A DNA stretch of 64,000 bases from Corynebacterium singulare (GCF_000833575.1 NZ_CP010827.1:1120980-1184979); one strand, 5' to 3'; positions 42,126 to 52,172 are shown, counted from the first letter of the stretch. Program-made: numbers and translations. Notes: generated by a model from the letters alone, not told the origin.

Positions 42126-45100
42126 TTAGGCTACCGTGCGACCGGCGGTATAGAGTCTCTTCGGCATGTCACGGCGAAGGCGCCACTCAAACTGGATGGG
42201 CTTTTCACCCCTGTGGTCAACGTAATCGACGTTGCCGAGGAAAGTGTACGCCGATGCTGTTTCAACCTTGTTCTTCTTGGTAAAGCGTGTAGCAATGATG
42301 ATATTGCCGCCGCGCTCGCGGTGTGTGATGTAACGCTCGGCCATCGCGGACTTGAGCGACGTTGTGGATTGTGACTCCCAATGCAATAGATCAGGGGACA
42401 ACGGATAGTCGCGATAGTTAGTTGAAGCACTGACGTTTTCATCTTTCTGGAAGGTGATCAGGAACAGATCAGTATTCGACCTGTCGAAGCGTTTGACTCC
42501 TTCGCGCGGTAGGTTCGCCAATTTTTTGAGAGGTCCGTCATCCAGTGCCCCAATGAGTTCGGCGAGGCTGTAGTCTGCATGTGTTTCGAGCACGCTACTC
42601 GAAGACCTCTTCGGGATAACGCGGGATTCGTCGAGCGAGTATCGCATGACTTGGTTAACTTCGTTAACGAAGGCTGGGTAGGACCGGATAAGTGAGAACG
42701 CATCATCCAAAGTGGCGGGAACTGCTCTATTGGAGTTGGCCCAGAGAGCTAGAGTGAGCATGGTGGCATATCGCTTCTCCCGGTCATCCATGTCTTTTTC
42801 TGAAGGGCCGTTCGCTGCCATGAGACGGCTATAGGCTTCGACACGATCAGGGTCATTAATGTGGAGGAGCACGCGAATGCGGCTAAGAAGGAAACTCTCT
42901 ACCTCATCTTCTATCGGCGATGGGAGGAGATTCTCGTCCCTGAGCAACGTCGTCCACGAAATTCCTTTGCGGCGGTAGATGTCCTCCACGGGAATATCGG
43001 AGGTGTGGAGGAAGGCTGAGAGGTCAGTAGTGCCGTGTTCGCTAATCTGAGCCCTAATTTTCTTAATGGAGTTGCGTGCCAGACGCTTAACGTTAGCCAG
43101 TACGCGTTCGGTCGTCACGCGGTCCAAGGTGATGTGGGAACCTGGCGGCGCGGTAGGAAAGCCTTGCTCTATTTCTCTGATTAAGCTCTTGCCGCGAGCG
43201 GCGGTGAGTACCTTGTAGCGCTCCTCAAAGTCGAATTCCTCATGTTGGAGGCCGAGGAAGTCAAAGACAATACACGCATCCTTCCCCTCGTTGAGACGTA
43301 GGCCGCGGCCAAGTTGCTGGACGAAGAGTACCGGGCTTTGAGTAGGGCGAAGGAGCAAAAGAGTGTTCACGGAAGGGATATCGACGCCTTCGTTGAAAAT
43401 GTCGACGGCGAAAATGATTTTGATGTGGCCGTCGCGAAGCTGCGACAGAGCTTTTTGACGTTCCTGAGTGGTCAGTCTGCTGCTTACCGCTAGCGAAGGA
43501 ATCCCGAATGCATTGAACTGCTCTGCCATGTACTCAGCGTGAGCGATAGACACACAGAAGCCGAGTGCCTTCATGGAAGCTAGGTCGAAGATGCGACGGT
43601 TGAGTTCATTGATGATAAACCTGGTTCGCTTTTCGCCGGCCTTGATGTACAACTCGCTGAGCTCTGATGCCTTGTAATCTTTCTTGCCTTGAACCCATGT
43701 CAAGCTCGTAAGGTCGGTATTGTCGTCGACGCCGTAGTAGTGCAACGGCGCCAGCAATTGGAGCCGCAGTGCGTCCCATAGGCGAAGCTCATGGGCAACA
43801 CGGTAATCGAAGAACTTTTGGACGTTGTGACCGTCGCCGCGCTCTGGGGTTGCTGTTAGTCCTAGAAGCTCGCGGGGCTGGAGGTAGTCCAAAATCTTCC
43901 GATAGGTTGCTGCCTCAGCGTGGTGAAACTCGTCGATCACGACGACCTCAAAGTGCTCGGGCGAGATGCGGGTCAGGCGCTCTCCATGAAGCGACTGGAT
44001 GCTCGCAAAAACGTGGTCCCAGTGATGAGGCTCCGAACCTCCGACAAGAAGCTCGCCGAAGTCAGAGGCCTGGAGAACTTCGCGATATGTGCGGTGGGCT
44101 TGTTCAAGAATCTCGCGGCGATGAGCAATGAACAGCAGCCGAGGCCTACGGCCGTAGGATTCACAAAGTCGACGATAATCCAGCGCGGCTACCACTGTCT
44201 TTCCAGTACCGGTGGCCGCAATGAGAAGGTTCTTATGGCGGTCGTGGAGTTCACGCTCGGAACGCAACGCCTCTAGCATCTCCTGCTGGTAGGCGTATGG
44301 CTCGACGCGAAGACCAGACAGTTCGAGTTTATGTCCCGATGCGGAGCCGAGGAACTGTGCTCCGTGCAGTGCTTCTAGCAGTCGATCGTAATCCCGTGCG
44401 GGGTCAAAAACCTTGAAATGGTTATCATGCCAGTAGCTCTCGAAGGTCTTGATGAACTTTTCAATAATTTCCGGGGTGGAGGATCGAGAACCGCGAACGT
44501 TCCATTCCCAGCCGTCGACGAGCGCTGAGCGCGACAGGTTAGAGCTACCAATGAAGGCGGTATCGAAGCCTGATCTACGACGGAAAAGCCAGGCCTTAGC
44601 GTGGAGACGCGTCGATTTGTGTTCGTAACAAATGCGAACCTCGGCGTTGTAGTCTTCGACAAGGCGGCGAACCGCGGCGGCTTCGGTCGCACCGCAGTAC
44701 GTCGAGGTGATCACACGAAGCGGAATTTGATGATCTCGCACATACTCAAGCTCGTCACTGATTACGGAGATCCCTGAGCTCTTGATGAAGGCACACAGTA
44801 GATCGACGGAGTCTGCAGTCCGGATTTCGCGGGCAATCTCTACCGACATATTGGTGTCATCCACACTATTGGTGAATAACGCGCTGGTGTTGAGGGAGAC
44901 TTCAGGAAGAGAGGGAGGGTCAGCAAGCTCCGACTTGTAGATGGCGTAGAGCAACTGCTCAGCAGACATCCTCTCGTCTGAACCAAGGTGCTGCGCGAGG
45001 CTATTGATGAGCGCTACACGTTGTTCCGGATTCCTGATCTCGGTGAGTCGCTGTTCAAGGATCTTGGCGAAATGCTGCGCAACTGCAGCAGCAAACCTTG

Positions 45101-45242
45101 GACTCACCTCGGCGGAGCTATCCTCCATAATGCCCGAAGCAGCCGTGGGAATAGCCCGTTTTGTCTCCTCTATGCGCTCGTGAATACGGGCGGTAACAGG
45201 AGTTTCATATATGCCGAAAGGAAGGAGAGAGTGGGAGGTCAT
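42126..45242 (-). CDS. PLD-nuclease / superfamily 2 helicase / DUF3427 protein
   Basis: A 1,038-residue multidomain protein. Residues about 125-275: phospholipase-D-like nuclease fold with HAK (214-216) and GSSN (232-235). Residues about 315-680: SF2 helicase with ATGTGKT (343-349), DEFH (437-440), GLTATPERGDG and QQLGRGLR. The rest matches the DUF3427-type C-terminus. It starts inside the NUDIX gene (ATGA overlap) and is co-translated. Proteins of this type are often next to or fused with NUDIX hydrolases and are suspected in DNA repair or phage defence, but their activity is not settled. The base composition looks less GC-rich than its neighbours by eye, which hints at transfer. Confidence 0.85.
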   Translation of the reverse strand: MTSHSLLPFGIYETPVTARIHERIEETKRAIPTAASGIMEDSSAEVSPRFAAAVAQHFAKILEQRLTEIRNPEQRVALINSLAQHLGSDERMSAEQLLYAIYKSELADPPSLPEVSLNTSALFTNSVDDTNMSVEIAREIRTADSVDLLCAFIKSSGISVISDELEYVRDHQIPLRVITSTYCGATEAAAVRRLVEDYNAEVRICYEHKSTRLHAKAWLFRRRSGFDTAFIGSSNLSRSALVDGWEWNVRGSRSSTPEIIEKFIKTFESYWHDNHFKVFDPARDYDRLLEALHGAQFLGSASGHKLELSGLRVEPYAYQQEMLEALRSERELHDRHKNLLIAATGTGKTVVAALDYRRLCESYGRRPRLLFIAHRREILEQAHRTYREVLQASDFGELLVGGSEPHHWDHVFASIQSLHGERLTRISPEHFEVVVIDEFHHAEAATYRKILDYLQPRELLGLTATPERGDGHNVQKFFDYRVAHELRLWDALRLQLLAPLHYYGVDDNTDLTSLTWVQGKKDYKASELSELYIKAGEKRTRFIINELNRRIFDLASMKALGFCVSIAHAEYMAEQFNAFGIPSLAVSSRLTTQERQKALSQLRDGHIKIIFAVDIFNEGVDIPSVNTLLLLRPTQSPVLFVQQLGRGLRLNEGKDACIVFDFLGLQHEEFDFEERYKVLTAARGKSLIREIEQGFPTAPPGSHITLDRVTTERVLANVKRLARNSIKKIRAQISEHGTTDLSAFLHTSDIPVEDIYRRKGISWTTLLRDENLLPSPIEDEVESFLLSRIRVLLHINDPDRVEAYSRLMAANGPSEKDMDDREKRYATMLTLALWANSNRAVPATLDDAFSLIRSYPAFVNEVNQVMRYSLDESRVIPKRSSSSVLETHADYSLAELIGALDDGPLKKLANLPREGVKRFDRSNTDLFLITFQKDENVSASTNYRDYPLSPDLLHWESQSTTSLKSAMAERYITHRERGGNIIIATRFTKKNKVETASAYTFLGNVDYVDHRGEKPIQFEWRLRRDMPKRLYTAGRTVA

Positions 45243-45631
45243 AGGCGCGACGAGATGAGTTCGACTGCTGGGATGTCTGCCGGTGCCCAGTCGAGTGTTT
45301 GAGCCTCAGCTGCGGTGACCCAGCGGGTGGCGTCATGGTCAGTAAGAACCAGCTCACCAGACTGGATAGTACACAGGAACGTGGTTAGTTCGATGGTGGC
45401 GAAGTCATATGTGTGGACAGTCGTGGTTACTTTGTCACCGACGACCGCCGTGAGGGAGAGCTCCTCGCTGAGTTCGCGAGCCAGGGCCTCTTCAGGAGAC
45501 TCGCCCGGTTCAATCTTGCCACCGGGGAATTCCCACAATCCTGCCAAAGACTTTCCGGGAGCTTTTCGACAGGCCAAGACACGATCGCCATCAACAAAGA
45601 CGGCGCCGACAACGCGAATCGGTGAACTCAT
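45239..45631 (-). CDS. NUDIX (MutT-like) hydrolase
   Basis: About 130 residues. The NUDIX box is complete: GKIEPGESPEEALARELSEE (G-x5-E-x7-R-E-L-x-E-E), followed by LSLTAVVG. WEFPGG before it and ATRWVTAAEAQTLDWAPAD after it are typical of 8-oxo-dGTP diphosphatases of the MutT/YpaL type. It may clean oxidised nucleotides or process another nucleotide made by or used by the helicase. ATG 45631 (MSSPIRVVG) is preferred over ATG 45676. Its TGA overlaps the helicase ATG by four bases. Confidence 0.9.
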   Translation of the reverse strand: MSSPIRVVGAVFVDGDRVLACRKAPGKSLAGLWEFPGGKIEPGESPEEALARELSEELSLTAVVGDKVTTTVHTYDFATIELTTFLCTIQSGELVLTDHDATRWVTAAEAQTLDWAPADIPAVELISSRL

Positions 45632-45683
45632 GGGACCAGTATGCCGGCTGTCCCGACTCTTATCCAGAGAACCCAAACTTTGA

Positions 45684-46643
45684 CTAGACAGCGGGGACGG
45701 AAAAGTGCGCGTTCACGATGTCGTCGATAAGCCGGGCTGCAAGCTTGGCGGTGCGGGAGTCGAGGTCGAAAGAGGGGTTGAGCTCGACAACGTCGACAAG
45801 CGCAAGGCGTCCGGTGGAGGCGATGGAGATGGCAAGGTCGCGGATGATGCGAAGATCCACACCGAGGCCGGCGGGCGCAGAGACGCCAGGGGCCTGGGCG
45901 GCGGGGAGGACATCCAAGTCGATGGAGAGGTGGATGGGGGACGAGTCGGCGCAGAGCTGTGTGGCGTGGGAACGCAGCTCATCCCGAGTCATGGCGAGCA
46001 GTTCCTCATCCAGGGTGATGGTAACACCGAGGTTGGCAGCCTCGTCGAAAAGAACCTTCGTGTTATTGGGGCGGGAGATGCCGAGAACGGAGTAAGCGAA
46101 ATGTTCGGGGCCGACCAGCTCAGAAATCTGTTTGAAAGGAGTGCCAGACGTGGGCACATCGGCGGTGCGCAGATCGAAGTGAGCATCGAGGTTGATGATG
46201 TTCAGTGGGCCCTGAGCCCGGAAAGCGCCGCGGTGCGAGCCGAAGGCCGTTTCATGACCGCCGCCAAGAATGATGGGCAGGTGACCGGCACGGGAAAGGG
46301 CCTCCACAGCGTCCGACAGGCGCTCATGGGAGGACTCGAGATCGGTGCCTTGGGTGGTGATCGTGCCGACGTCGTAAAGCACATGCTCATGGTGCACCGC
46401 CAGGGAACCCAAGGCGGCGCGCAAAGCGGCCGGGCCTTCCGCCGCGCCGGGGCGGCCATGGTTACGCGCCACGCCTTCATCGGAGGCGAAACCCAGCAGG
46501 GCGACGCCGGGCTGCGCCTGCGGGTTCGCCGCATCGAGGGGGCGGATCACGCTGTGCCACCGTGCATGTTCAGGACCTGGGCCGTCGGAACGCCCAGACC
46601 ACTCAGGGGCAGGGGAGTAAGCGGGGGCATCAACGCTGTTCAT
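45684..46643 (-). CDS. hutG: Formimidoylglutamase
   Basis: HutG hydrolyses N-formimidoyl-L-glutamate to glutamate and formamide, the last step of histidine breakdown. The 319-residue arginase-fold protein has the manganese ligands in GGGHE (about residue 127), NLDAHFDLR (about 150) and SIDLDVLP (about 243). It follows the permease gene by only 2 bp. The nearby hut genes fix its assignment as formimidoylglutamase rather than agmatinase or arginase. Confidence 0.93.
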   Translation of the reverse strand: MNSVDAPAYSPAPEWSGRSDGPGPEHARWHSVIRPLDAANPQAQPGVALLGFASDEGVARNHGRPGAAEGPAALRAALGSLAVHHEHVLYDVGTITTQGTDLESSHERLSDAVEALSRAGHLPIILGGGHETAFGSHRGAFRAQGPLNIINLDAHFDLRTADVPTSGTPFKQISELVGPEHFAYSVLGISRPNNTKVLFDEAANLGVTITLDEELLAMTRDELRSHATQLCADSSPIHLSIDLDVLPAAQAPGVSAPAGLGVDLRIIRDLAISIASTGRLALVDVVELNPSFDLDSRTAKLAARLIDDIVNAHFSVPAV

Positions 46644-46645
46644 AG

Positions 46646-48031
46646 CTATCCTTTCGAGGTGGGAATGGAGTCACTGCTGGTGGCATGAGTCCGGCGGCCC
46701 GTGACGTAGAAAATGGCGGTCATGAGGATGATGAAGCCAACGCCCACAGCAAGGGCCGGGCGGTACTGTGCCTGCCATGCCATGATGCCAAAAGTAAACG
46801 TGATGAAGGCGATGGCGAAGTATTGGCCCCATGGCCAGAAGGGAACCGTGTAGGTGAGGCTTGCGCGTTCCTCCGGGGACATCTTCTTGCGGGAGGCCAC
46901 GTGGGCCAGAAGAATCATAAGCCAGACGTAGATGGTGGCAAATGTGGCAAGCGAGGCGATGACTTCAAAGACATTCTCCGGGATAAGGGCGTTAAGGGCG
47001 GTACCGATGACCATGACGATAAGCAGGATGACCATGGTCATGACTGGTACGCCGCGTGCTTTCTTGGCCATGATCGCGGGGGCAAGGTTCTGGCGAGCCA
47101 AACCGGTGAGGACATTGCCAGCGCCGAAGAGATCGGCGTTGATGGCAGAGACCGCCGCGGTGATGACCACGACGTTGAGTGCGGCAGCGGCCCACGTGAC
47201 GCCCAAGGTGGAGAAGATTTGGACAAAAGGACTTTCCTCACCGGTAATGGTGCGCCACGGGTTAATCATGAGGATGACCAGGATGGCGAGCACATAGAAG
47301 AGGAGGATGCGCACGGGGATGGTGTTGACGGCCTTTGGCACGGACTTTTCCGGTTCCTCAGCCTCCGCACTGGCGACGCCCACAATCTCCGTACCACCGA
47401 AGGCAAAGAGCACAAGGATAAAGGAAGCAATCATTCCGGAGGGGCCGTTGGGGAAGAAACCGCCATCGTTCACAAGGTTGGCGGGGCCAGTGGTCTCCGC
47501 GGTGGAGAGGCCGAAGACCAAGACCGCTACGCCGCCAAGAATCATGGCGACGACCGCTCCGACCTTGACGATGGTAAAGGCGAATTCAAGCTCGCCGAAG
47601 GCCTTGACTGTTGCGAGGTTCGCACCGCCAACGAGGAGAAGCGTGGCGGCAACCCAGATCCATTGCGGTGAGCCGGGAAACCAGAATTGCATGTAGACGC
47701 CGATGGCGGTGAGATCCGCGAGCGCCACGATGACCATCTCAAAGGCGAACATCCAACCGGTGATGTAACCGGCCCAGGGGCCGAGGAAGGCGCGCGCGTA
47801 CTCGGCGAACGACCCCGTGACCGGGTGATGCACGGACATCTCACCGAGTGCACGCAGGAGGAAGTACACCACGGCGCCGCCAAGGAGGTAGACCAGCAAC
47901 ACTGAGGGGCCGGCAGCTTGGATGGCGCTGGCGGAGCCGTAGAAGAGGCCGGTGCCGATGGCCGAGCCAAGTGCGATGAAGTGCAGGTGGCGGTGCTTGA
48001 GGCCTCTGCGCTGGGTGGTGGTCTCGGGCAC
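46646..48031 (-). CDS. Amino-acid permease of the hut cluster (probably histidine)
   Basis: A 461-residue, 12-span APC permease. HLHFIALGSAIGTGLFYGSA (about residues 15-34) and LFAFGGTEIVGVASAEAEEP (about 207-226) are typical of the AAT group that includes HutT and ProY. Coupled to hutG (2-bp gap) and divergent from the rest of the hut cluster, it probably takes up histidine. GTG 48031 has an AAGGAGGAGG site about ten bases upstream. Substrate inferred from context only. Confidence 0.88.
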   Translation of the reverse strand: MPETTTQRRGLKHRHLHFIALGSAIGTGLFYGSASAIQAAGPSVLLVYLLGGAVVYFLLRALGEMSVHHPVTGSFAEYARAFLGPWAGYITGWMFAFEMVIVALADLTAIGVYMQFWFPGSPQWIWVAATLLLVGGANLATVKAFGELEFAFTIVKVGAVVAMILGGVAVLVFGLSTAETTGPANLVNDGGFFPNGPSGMIASFILVLFAFGGTEIVGVASAEAEEPEKSVPKAVNTIPVRILLFYVLAILVILMINPWRTITGEESPFVQIFSTLGVTWAAAALNVVVITAAVSAINADLFGAGNVLTGLARQNLAPAIMAKKARGVPVMTMVILLIVMVIGTALNALIPENVFEVIASLATFATIYVWLMILLAHVASRKKMSPEERASLTYTVPFWPWGQYFAIAFITFTFGIMAWQAQYRPALAVGVGFIILMTAIFYVTGRRTHATSSDSIPTSKG

Positions 48032-48323
48032 GATGGCCGTCCTCCTCCTTTGTTACTAGTGCGAGTGGACAATGCGTCTGAGAGCTACTTTCCTCTAGTT
48101 GCCGCGCGGGGTCAATTCCATGACATTCTGTTCAGTGACGTGTCTTTCACTAGGTACCCGGGGGTGAGCTGGATGACATTTAAGAAAAATGTGGTTAGTA
48201 TTCTTGTGACCCGCGTGTGGCTGTTGCGTGGGCATGGTTGGCGTGTCTTCCTTCACCGTGTGTTGGTGGGCTGCCTGCCGTGCTAGAGACGTGTACTTTG
48301 TCGCCCATTCCGTGAGGTAAAAC
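48032..48323. promoter_or_regulatory. Divergent hut control region
   Basis: 292 bp between the permease and the YjiH-family gene, with no gene inside. The 8-mer ATGACATT occurs twice in direct orientation, near 48119 and near 48172, and may be a regulator site. No clean -10/-35 pair was assigned. Confidence 0.4.
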
Positions 48324-49670
48324 ATGAACAACGAAGACGCCCTTGTTGACGCCTTCTATGAAACCGAAGATGCCACGCCCACGAAAAAGGGGCTGTGGCG
48401 GCTGTTTGTCTACAGTGCCATCGGAGCTTTCGTCTTCTTTTTCCCCATTAGTTACGACGGGAAGAAGTCCATACCGCTTGACCATATGGTCACCATCATC
48501 CGTACACACGCAGAAGCTGCGGTGCCGTGGATCATTTTGCCGCTGGCCGTCTATGGCACCGTGCGCAGCATTGTGAACAAAAACTGGCGGGACGGCGCCA
48601 TGCAAGCTGTGTTTACCGTGCTCAATGTCGTGGGCATGGTCGTTTCTTTCCTCATGGTGATAGGGACTTTGCCAGGAGTGCTGGCACATGAGGACATCGT
48701 TCCCTTCCTGTGGAACTCCATCGCCACGCCCGTAGGGCTTATCGTCCCCATCGGTGGTGCCTTCTTGGGCCTGCTTATTGGTTATGGCCTGCTGGAGTTC
48801 GTAGGCGTGTTCATGCAACCCATCATGCGGCCGCTCTGGCGCACGCCAGGGCGCTCCGCCATCGATGCCGTGGCTTCCTTTGTGGGTTCCTACTCGCTGG
48901 GTATTCTCATTACTGACCGGGTGTACCAGCGCGGCGGGTATACCGCCCGCGAGGCTTCCATCATCGCGACGGGTTTCTCCACGGTGTCTGCCGCTTTTAT
49001 GGTCATAGTGGCCAAGCAGCTGGACTTGATGGACATGTGGGGAATCTATTTTGCTGTGTCCCTGGTGGTGACGTTCGTTGTTACCGCTATCACCGTGTGG
49101 ATTCCGCCGCTCAGCACCATCCCCAACGAGTATGTTTCCGGCGTGACACCGGACCCAGAGAAGCCGGTCAAGGGCAATTACTTCTCAGCAGCATGGAGGG
49201 AAGCTTTGTTGCAGCTCGACCGTGCACCGTCGTTGAGGGCAGCTATCTGGGAGAACCTGCGCGACGGCGCGCGCATGGCCGCGGCCATTGTTCCGTCCAT
49301 CATGTCGGTCGGCCTCATTGGCCTGCTGCTGGCTAAATTCACGCCGCTCTTTGATTGGTTGGGCTATGTGTTCTATCCCTTCGCATGGATTGTGCAGCTT
49401 CCAGAACCCGAGCTAGCGGGTAAAGCTGCAGCGATGGGGATTGCGGAAATGTTCCTACCAGCCACCATGGTGGCGGATTCCTCCAGCCTGACGCTGAAAT
49501 TCGTCATCGGCGTGGTAGCGGTGTCTGCCATCATCTTCTTTTCTGCACTGGTGCCGTGCATTCTGGCCACCAAGATTCCTATCAAGCTATGGCACTTGGT
49601 TGTTATCTGGTTCGAGCGCGTGGTCCTCACCATTATCATTGCCACTCCGATTGCTTTCCTCGTGACCTAG
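48324..49670 (+). CDS. YjiH-family membrane protein (nucleoside-recognition/Gate domain)
   Basis: A 448-residue protein with 9-11 membrane segments. GLLEFVGVFMQPIMRPLWRTPG and the EMFLPATMV near residue 378 are characteristic of the YjiH/Gate family. Such proteins occur in histidine-utilisation and amino-acid clusters and may be transporters. Placed 15 bp before hutR and divergent from the hut permease, it is probably co-regulated. A weak GAGG precedes ATG 48324. Substrate unknown. Confidence 0.85.
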   Translation: MNNEDALVDAFYETEDATPTKKGLWRLFVYSAIGAFVFFFPISYDGKKSIPLDHMVTIIRTHAEAAVPWIILPLAVYGTVRSIVNKNWRDGAMQAVFTVLNVVGMVVSFLMVIGTLPGVLAHEDIVPFLWNSIATPVGLIVPIGGAFLGLLIGYGLLEFVGVFMQPIMRPLWRTPGRSAIDAVASFVGSYSLGILITDRVYQRGGYTAREASIIATGFSTVSAAFMVIVAKQLDLMDMWGIYFAVSLVVTFVVTAITVWIPPLSTIPNEYVSGVTPDPEKPVKGNYFSAAWREALLQLDRAPSLRAAIWENLRDGARMAAAIVPSIMSVGLIGLLLAKFTPLFDWLGYVFYPFAWIVQLPEPELAGKAAAMGIAEMFLPATMVADSSSLTLKFVIGVVAVSAIIFFSALVPCILATKIPIKLWHLVVIWFERVVLTIIIATPIAFLVT

Positions 49671-49685
49671 CTAGACTGTCGCGCT

Positions 49686-50414
49686 ATGAGCAACTCCCGC
49701 GTTCCGGCCGCGCGCAATGCGCTGGAAATCCTCCGGCTGCTATCCACCATCGATGTGCCCATTTCAGCGGCACGTATCCGCAGCGAGCTGGACCTGCCAC
49801 GCTCATCCACCTACCACCTGCTCAAGGAGATGGTGGACGCGGGATTCGTGGTGCACCTTCCGGAGAACCAAACCTACGGGCTGGGCCTCGCGGCCTACTC
49901 CATGGCCGCGGCCTATGCCACGCAGCAACCCCTCGTACGGGCTACGCACAACCACCTCGAACGCATTGCTGGCAAGGTAGGCGGCTCTGGGCACCTGTCG
50001 CGCCTGGCGGGGTCAGAGATCCTTTACCTTAATGAGGTCCGGGCGCCGAAGGCTTTGTCTTTGGTGACGGACAGAGGGGTGCGCCTCCAAGCGCAGCGCA
50101 CCGCCTCAGGGCGAGCGATGCTGGCTCTGCTTCCGGAAGCCGAATGGCGTGCGGCGTATTCGGCCGGAGCTCTCAGCTTTGGGGAGTTCAAGTCCATCCT
50201 GCGTGACGTTCGTGAGCGCGGGTGGGCCGAAGAGGTTGAGGTGGTGGCGCGCGGACAAGCCTCGGTAGGGGTGGCAATCGTTGACCATGTGGGCAGGCCA
50301 GCCGCGGCGCTTGCGGTGACGTATCCAGTGGGCACTGCCGACGCACCATCCATAGCACAGGAACTGCAGGCGGCGGCAGAGCAGGTGGCGGAGAGAATGT
50401 ACGGACGGCGTTAG
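49686..50414 (+). CDS. hutR: IclR-family regulator of histidine use
   Basis: A 242-residue IclR-type regulator: winged HTH (residues 8-60, with SAARIRSELDLPRSSTYHLL) and an effector domain (about 75-240). An IclR-type HutR is known to control hut genes in another corynebacterium, so by position this is the hut regulator, probably responding to histidine or urocanate. ATG 49686 follows TAGACT (49672-49677) by 8 nt, so it has its own leaderless promoter that overlaps the end of the upstream gene. Confidence 0.9.
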   Translation: MSNSRVPAARNALEILRLLSTIDVPISAARIRSELDLPRSSTYHLLKEMVDAGFVVHLPENQTYGLGLAAYSMAAAYATQQPLVRATHNHLERIAGKVGGSGHLSRLAGSEILYLNEVRAPKALSLVTDRGVRLQAQRTASGRAMLALLPEAEWRAAYSAGALSFGEFKSILRDVRERGWAEEVEVVARGQASVGVAIVDHVGRPAAALAVTYPVGTADAPSIAQELQAAAEQVAERMYGRR

Positions 50415-50608
50415 GGGTCAGGGGAGTGCCGGGTGTGCGCGCCGGGGTGGCTGTTGTACTATGAGCGCAACGCGTAGGGCTGTTGCGCGTATCACTTTAT
50501 TTCCCTACTTGTGAAAGCAAGTATGTATTTTTTCGCGTGCCTTTTTCTCTGCCTGGCGTTGACGCGGGCGGTCTGAGGCCACGCGTCGACACGTGAAGGA
50601 GCCTTATC
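50415..50608. promoter_or_regulatory. hutH upstream region with two small palindromes
   Basis: GCGCAAC-N10-GTTGCGC (50465-50488) and TACTTG-N6-CAAGTA (50506-50523) lie between hutR and hutH. Both are clean inverted repeats and may be HutR or catabolite regulator sites or weak terminators. The hutH ribosome binding site AAGGAG is at about 50595-50600. Confidence 0.45.
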
Positions 50609-52162
50609 ATGTCTATTTCTTATCCCTCATCCGTCACCGTGGGCATTGGTGCCTTGAGCATTGAGGAAGTTGTGGCCGTTGCGCGTTATGGCGCGAAGGT
50701 AGAGATCTCTCACGATGCTCTGGATGAAATTGCCACCACACGTTCCCGAGTGGAGGAGCTGGCCCAGGACCCGACGCCGGTCTACGGAATTTCCACTGGT
50801 TTCGGTGCGCTCGCTCGTCGCCACATTCCGGAAGAAATGCGCGCCCAGCTGCAGCTCTCCCTTGTGCGCTCCCATGCCGCAGGTACTGGCCCGGAGGTGG
50901 AGACCGAAGTCATCCGCGCACTCATGCTGCTTCGCCTCTCCACCCTGTGCACCGGCCGCACCGGCGTGCGCCCGGTGGTGGCGGAGACCTACGCCGCGGT
51001 GCTCAACGCCAACATTCACCCGGTCATCCGTGAGTATGGATCGCTAGGCTGCTCTGGTGACTTGGCGCCGCTGGCTCATGCGGCACTGGCGCTGCTGGGT
51101 GAGGGAGAGGTGCGCGTCGATGGCGGCGACATCATCCCGGCGGGTGAGGCGCTAAAGGCGGCGGGCATCGAGCCACTGCAGCTGCGTGAGAAGGAAGGCT
51201 TGGCGCTCATTAACGGTACCGATGGCATGTTGGGCCAGCTCTGCCTGGCCATTACTGATTTGCGCGAGCTGGCTAAGACGGCTGATATTGCTACTGCGAT
51301 GACGGTGGAGGGCCTGCTGGGTACCCTCGTAGTTTTTGCCGATGATCTTCAGCAGCTGCGTCCGCACCCAGGTCAGGCGGATGCCGCTGCCAATATTCTG
51401 GCTGTGGCAGAAGGGTCTGCCATTCTGGAGGCTGCCCTTGAGGAATTCAAGAAGAACCAGGTTCAGGACGCCTACTCGGTGCGCTGTGCCCCGCAGGTGG
51501 CCGGCGGTTTCCGCGATACCGTGGCGCACACCGCTGTGGTAGCAGAACGCGAGCTTGCCGCAGCTGTGGACAACCCCGTCGTGACTAAGGATGGTCGCGT
51601 GGTATCCAACGGTAACTTCCACGGCGCTCCGGTGGCTTATGCGTTGGACTTCCTGGCTATTGTGGTGGCTGACTTGGCCTCCATGTCGGAGCGTCGTACC
51701 GACCGCTTCCTTGATACCGCCCGCAACCGCGGCCTACATGCATTCCTGGCCGATGATCCGGGTGTCGACTCCGGCCACATGATTGCGCAGTACGCGCAGG
51801 CAGGCATCGTCTCCGAGCTCAAGCGCCTGGCAAACCCGTCCTCCGCGGATTCCATTCCGTCCTCCGCTATGCAGGAGGACCATGTCTCCATGGGCTGGTC
51901 TGGCGCCCGCAAGCTGCGCAAGGCTGTGGATGGCCTGCAGCGAGTGCTCGCCATTGAGATTCTTACTGCGGCCCGCGCTATTGATATGCGTGAGGGCGAG
52001 CCGGCGAAGGGTACCGGCGCGGTTATCGCCGCCCTCCGCACGACCGTGCAGGGCCCGGGCACAGACCGCTACTTGAGCCCGGAGATTGAGGAGACCGTGC
52101 GCCTGGTCAAGGAAGGTGCGCTCGTGGATGCGGTAGAGGAGGTCGTCGGTACGCTGCGCTAA
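50609..52162 (+). CDS. hutH: Histidine ammonia-lyase
   Basis: HutH deaminates L-histidine to trans-urocanate and ammonia. The 517-residue protein has the MIO prosthetic-group motif as C148-S149-G150 in GSLGCSGDLAPLAH; most HALs have Ala-Ser-Gly here, while Cys is found in some actinobacterial enzymes. Further conserved segments: YGISTGFGALA (about residues 53-63), EGLALINGTDGM (about 195) and NGNFHGAPVA (about 333). ATG 50609. It is followed by a strong terminator before hutU, so it is a separate transcript or leaky. Confidence 0.95.
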   Translation: MSISYPSSVTVGIGALSIEEVVAVARYGAKVEISHDALDEIATTRSRVEELAQDPTPVYGISTGFGALARRHIPEEMRAQLQLSLVRSHAAGTGPEVETEVIRALMLLRLSTLCTGRTGVRPVVAETYAAVLNANIHPVIREYGSLGCSGDLAPLAHAALALLGEGEVRVDGGDIIPAGEALKAAGIEPLQLREKEGLALINGTDGMLGQLCLAITDLRELAKTADIATAMTVEGLLGTLVVFADDLQQLRPHPGQADAAANILAVAEGSAILEAALEEFKKNQVQDAYSVRCAPQVAGGFRDTVAHTAVVAERELAAAVDNPVVTKDGRVVSNGNFHGAPVAYALDFLAIVVADLASMSERRTDRFLDTARNRGLHAFLADDPGVDSGHMIAQYAQAGIVSELKRLANPSSADSIPSSAMQEDHVSMGWSGARKLRKAVDGLQRVLAIEILTAARAIDMREGEPAKGTGAVIAALRTTVQGPGTDRYLSPEIEETVRLVKEGALVDAVEEVVGTLR

Positions 52163-52172
52163 GCGCCACCCC

